Position numbers and translations under genes: made by a program. This document shows positions 59,572 to 64,000 of a DNA stretch of 64,000 nt, piece after piece. How positions within the stretch are numbered: position 1 is the stretch's first letter; every line of letters begins with the position of its first letter. The notes beneath the pieces are model-generated. The model worked only from the letters and a program-made list of their open reading frames with translations, ran no database searches and was not told the DNA's origin. The stretch lies in contig JASANG010002204.1 in NCBI GenBank assembly GCA_030248215.1, forward strand, positions 1 to 64,000, given 5' to 3'. Source of the DNA: Enoplolaimus lenunculus. Taxonomy: Eukaryota > Nematoda > Enoplea > Enoplida > Thoracostomopsidae.

Positions 59572-60837
59572 AAACAAGAACAAAGAGATGCCTCATGGAA
59601 CACAGTTTTGTAGTACCCGAGGCTACCGTGTTTGTATTATACGCCGCGTAATATCTATAGTCAGAACAAGGTCTACTGATCTGTCCTTGGCTGGTTTTGA
59701 GGTTCTATATATGCGGTTTCATAGCGTAGCGGCGGGACATCCTTTCCGTTCAAATGAACGCAATGCCTGTAAGACGTAGCCGGCACGGGGGTGGGCTGAA
59801 TATGTTTGTAAAATATTTATACACTGTGGGAAGTGGCAATAGATTCGTGTTGCAATAGATTTGTTTCAAAAAAGTAGCTGAAAGAAAATTTTTTGACGGT
59901 GTTTTTCGCTTTGTATCCCCGCCAAAAGGACCGCATTCGGTTCAGCGTTGATACAGCTGCATGGATGGAATGTAGCAAGGCATTCTTCTGGTTAAACCAT
60001 TTGTAAGAGGGATGTGGGTCTACTTGGTTTATGAAAGTAATTGATAGCTTAGGAAGCTTCAAAAATACGCTGTTAATTTGATTTTTAACGTTGTGAATAT
60101 GATTTAGGTTTAGGCTTTGGCTTAGGCTTATTCAAACGCGTTGGCGCAATTTGTTAGCTATGTCGCCGATTATTGTGGAGTGTTCTTTACTGTATTACGA
60201 AATTCGGCTAATTTTTATCATATAATATTATGTCGTTATATTATATCCTCAGTGTTGTATTTGCTTTGACTGAGGGTTTTGTAGGTTGCTTTTGGCTTTT
60301 TCTAAGTCCCATTGTATTTTTTATTTCCTGCTCTGAAATTCTGTGATCTGGTGACGATTTAAAACGAATACAACGGGCTCAGCTATCAGTTGTTTTGTTC
60401 AAATTTAGGGAACACGGGTAGTTTTTATAAATAAATGTATTGGATCATTTGAAGTTTCCGTTGTGTAACTAAGGGTTGCTATAATTCATGCTTCGGCATA
60501 TATTTCAATATGTTTCGTTTAAGCATTGTTACATTTCAAGTTGCAGTCGTTTAGATTGTTTTTGTAGCAAGCTAGCTATCAGTTTGTTGTGTAACAGAAT
60601 GAGGATTACATGCTTGAGAGGGTCAAAATATTTTCAAAGAAACTTTGGCTATGAGTCTGATTCTGGGAAAGTAATGATTTTAAAATTTTTAAAAAATTAA
60701 AATTATTTTAAATGGAAAACGGCTCAGTATAATCCAGTTCTTATCCCGGCGAAGAATGCCACATGTGGATCAGTTTTTATTTCAACCAAAAGTGCAAAAA
60801 GTTAGCCGTTCGATTCATTCTCGCTACCGTCATGACC
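59572..60837. other. Intergenic stretch, no gene recognised
   Basis: A telomere-like ggtttaggctttggctta stretch lies at 60107-60131. No credible exon was seen. Confidence 0.5.
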
Positions 60838-61156
60838 ACAAACCTAATAACGTGGCGCCTGTGTGAGAAAAAAACGCAATATTTTGAATGTTATTTTCAA
60901 AAAACTTGCGACTTTTCTCAGCAAAATATTACTAAAAATGGTTTCACAGGATCACACACACACCGCATATTCCGCGCAACCAAACTAATATTATTCCCTA
61001 CAAACCTTAACGTGGAGCCTGTGTGAGAAAAAAACGCAATATTTTGAATGTTATTTTCAAAAAACTTGTGACTTCTCAGCAAAATATTACTAAAAATGGT
61101 TTCACAGGATCACACACACCGCATATTCCGCGCAACCAAACTAATATTATTCCCTG
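60838..61156. repeat. Near-identical tandem duplication, 160-bp unit x2
   Basis: Bases 60838-60999 and 61000-61156 match at almost every base (cctgtgtgagaaaaaaacgc, cacaccgcatattccgcgca), with only a few substitutions and small indels. The high identity points to a recent duplication. Confidence 0.93.
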
Positions 61157-64000
61157 TGGGTCGAAAAAGTTCAAAAATAATCGATTTTGATGACTTTCAA
61201 AACGGTTTCTACCCGCAATTTTATCAGATAAAACTCATGACTGGGGGAGCTTTCTCATTTTTCGCACTGTTGTATTTTGTCCCGCAGGCGCTGATAAAGG
61301 ACCGAAAAGTAATACAACCCTGGCGGTTGGCGCGTACCAGATGAATACTCAAACAAAACTTGTATGGCTTAGCAGGTGTCTAATCCGTGTAAGCCATCCA
61401 CTCACAACTGATACTCCATTATATAACTTTTCCTATTGCCATCAATACTGCACCTGCAAGTCGTCAAAGTAACAACGCTTTGAAAGAACCTGTATCTGTA
61501 TTTCCAAATATGTGTTCCACTTATCACCGGTTAGAAATATCAGACGGCAGGCAAACTGAATGCAAAAATCTACTGGACGTTAAAGCCCGTAATTCGCTGT
61601 TTCTAAATTTACAAGAACAAACACCAGTTACACGCAGCTTAGAATACAGCTGTACAAACGCCTTGGCATAGACTTCAACATAACCACTCTCACCCATGTC
61701 AATAGTATATGATCTGCTCATTAGGAGACAGGGAGTCCACTTCTTTTAAAGATTAGAAGGTTAAGATTATAGTAAGGTTTTAAGTCTACATTTAGGCTTA
61801 AAGTTAGGCTAATGTCTTGGGGGCAGACTCTTATTGTTAACAGGAACCCAAATGATTAATGACAAAACAACGGAACTGACAGCTTTGGGTGGGGGTTAAG
61901 TTATATAAATGGGCCTACGTTGGTGTTATACCGAAACTAATCGTCACATTCGGGCGATAGTCCATTAAATAGAACCGTTTCGATTCTTTTCACAATGATT
62001 TGGGCTGCCTGTAAAACCTGTCACCTAGCGGTAATTATCGTATTGTTTCGCTGGTTGAAATTTGCTATTATTCTAATACCGGGTTACGCAGAACAGAACT
62101 GTGCTATATTGAATGGTATGGGTGTCCAGTGTAGCCGGCCATGGACATGTTCTTCATAGCAAAACTCTGAACTGCAATAAAATTCGGTTGTCATGAAATG
62201 TGGTTTCTTTACAATTTGTTACGTGATAATATATATTGCAGTAAGATTGCATGGTATTTATTATGGATGTCATAGTGGTTTTCGGTTTGCGACGCATATA
62301 TGTTTCTGTGATAAGTTGATAACATGTCGCTTTGATCACAACTGCAACAAGATAAATAATAGTAGAAAATAAAAATGCACCGCGTGATCAGAATTTTTCT
62401 GTAGGGGAAAAACTTTTTGTGTTCCGAAATATTTGACAATAATTTTTTTGATGTTTGAAGATTGGCTGATTGCGCCGAAAATGTAAAATTTTCCAAGTCA
62501 TGTTGCAAACTCGCCGTATTTGACACTTTATTTGTTTAGAAAATACATTGTGAGCTTCAGATGAACGATTTGTATCGCAAAATTTTCAGCACAGCAGGGA
62601 CGATTGCAGCGACATTTCCTGTCGCTCCTGGATCTGTCACTCCAATAGACTGAAGTCTTATTAGTTGCATCACTGTTTCAAAAAGAAAATATAACATGAT
62701 TATAGAAGGAAAACTTTTTCAATCAAACTAATTGCTTATATATGAAGCCAATATTCATTTGTTACGCAACGAAAGATTCTCTGTTTTCAGCGTTGTTGTA
62801 TTTTCATTGTGATAATGGAAACAAATCATTTTAGCTTACGTAGATCAATATTGTATGGGTTCTGGCCAGAGGCAGTAACATTGCCATAAGTTTATGGATT
62901 TTATTAGCAGCCAACCGCCACCCACCACTGGTAACTTTAACGCTATTTCCGTTAAATCAGAGCGACAATATGCCACAATCCTTGGTCAAGTTGTGCCCGA
63001 TGTTTCCAAACCGCTCGACGGCATTATCTGAATCCAATCACACTCCGGAATTCTTCGAAACCACCGATGGCCAAACGTATAGGTTCCCTCGGCTACCCTC
63101 AGTATTTCACCACCCTTCTTAAGTTTGGACTAATGAGGAAAGTTTAGCTAGCGAAAATTTTATAAAAACAAATTGAAGCAACCAAACATTTGACAACTCT
63201 TGAAACTGTATTGAAATTCACAATTTGGATTTTATTTTAACTGCACATGCCTCATCGCCAAATTCCGTTCCGACAAAAATTGTTAATATTCCGCTTGGCA
63301 TGTTTAACCTTCGGATGCACCTTGTCATTCACTATTAACAAAGTTATTTTGACATAAACCCGTTATGAACTTGAAACATAAAATCCTGCCCACGAACGTT
63401 AGCTTGTAACAGTATCTTTCGTGTTCGAAATGACGCTCTGTGTGTTGGTGAGGTATTTATGGCGTGAAAATGGCACTAAAATTACGCTCACAGGCCTATT
63501 TTACTTCATTTTACGCACCAATGCCTAAATATAATATACCTGTGTATGTCTGTGCCTTTCTATGCCTGGAAAAGTTTACCTTGCGCCCGCGAGGTAAAAT
63601 GCTTTTAGCAGTAGCACCAGCAGCGCTTGAAATCTATTTCAAAACTAACAACAACTGCTCTCATAATTGGTTCTGAAGTGCTGTTGTTTATGGTGAATAG
63701 TTTGCCCTGCTATGGCATTATAATTTAAAAGTTGTCATTTTGGCTGGTACGTACCTAATGGTTATCAGAAATGATGGCGGTTAGCTTATGAACAGGACCT
63801 TAGACAACTCAACATGTTTCAGAGGAGCTAAAGAATTTTAAGGACTGACATGTAAGCATTTTTAATAGGGGCTCAGCGCAATCTCTTGCCCCATGCGGCA
63901 ACGGGCCTGTAATTATTTAGGCTTAATCGACTATTTGAGTCTTGATTTACAAGAGGAGTGAGACTTAATTTGGTGGTTAGCATTCGGCCTCGATTTAATC
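61157..64000. other. Intergenic stretch, no gene recognised
   Basis: It contains the dispersed element at 61720-61830 (cattaggagacagggag plus TTAGGC-like hexamers, shared with 33595-33745) and a family M2 end at 63825-63912. No supported gene. Confidence 0.5.

Noticed and set aside
61995-62159. 54-codon frame with a hydrophobic stretch and several cysteines, resembling a small secreted peptide
   Set aside because: The basic residue inside the hydrophobic part, the absence of splice or promoter context and the small size make chance likely.
1-64000. CRISPR arrays, operons, riboswitches or bacterial terminators
   Set aside because: Introns, SINE/LINE/MITE content and sparse coding show an animal genome; no evenly spaced repeat-spacer array was seen.
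1-64000. Long terminal repeat or capsid-bearing elements
   Set aside because: No direct terminal repeats with gag- or pol-like frames, and no capsid or envelope-like frame, were recognised.

Overview
The window is repeat-rich, AT-rich animal genomic DNA with spliced genes. Scattered degenerate TTAGGC/GCCTAA hexamers, the canonical nematode telomere unit, make a nematode the best guess. This is inference; no rRNA or mitochondrial marker is present to fix the taxon.

Layout. (1) 1-1450, minus strand: the 5' part of a LINE that runs off the left edge, with an APE-type endonuclease ORF preceded by a separate ORF carrying a NADAR (YbiA-like) domain. (2) 1480-3022: a foldback repeat complex enclosing a minisatellite. 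(3) 3023-18300: no convincing gene but dense repeats: a tandem array at 7130-8030, a tRNA-like composite cluster at 9871-11508, palindromic MITE-like elements, and an inverted 16-bp satellite at 17700-18290. (4) 18881-19674: three octamer motifs, a TATA box and two exons that can be spliced to encode a short protein with a PAM2-like (poly(A)-binding-protein-interacting) motif. (5) 22103-30544, plus strand: the best-supported gene, a 12-exon mosaic serine protease (signal peptide, three LDLa modules, SRCR, trypsin domain, C-terminal LDLa), about 546 residues, all splice phases consistent. (6) 30545-58880: almost no genes; three full copies of a TA-flanked MITE family (the first of them at 14644), other foldback elements, a CR1-like LINE 3' fragment at 47255-47765, and trinucleotide microsatellites. 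(7) 58881-59571: two phase-compatible exons of an unrecognised gene. (8) 59572-64000: repeats, including a near-identical 160-bp tandem duplication.

The only gene whose function can be read is the protease: a secreted zymogen with the SRCR-Cys-activation-site layout of the hepsin/TMPRSS/enteropeptidase group, here with a signal peptide instead of a long membrane-anchored N-terminus, and possibly two alternative C-termini. The most unusual items are the NADAR ORF in the ORF1 position of a LINE and the PAM2-like exon behind an octamer/TATA promoter.
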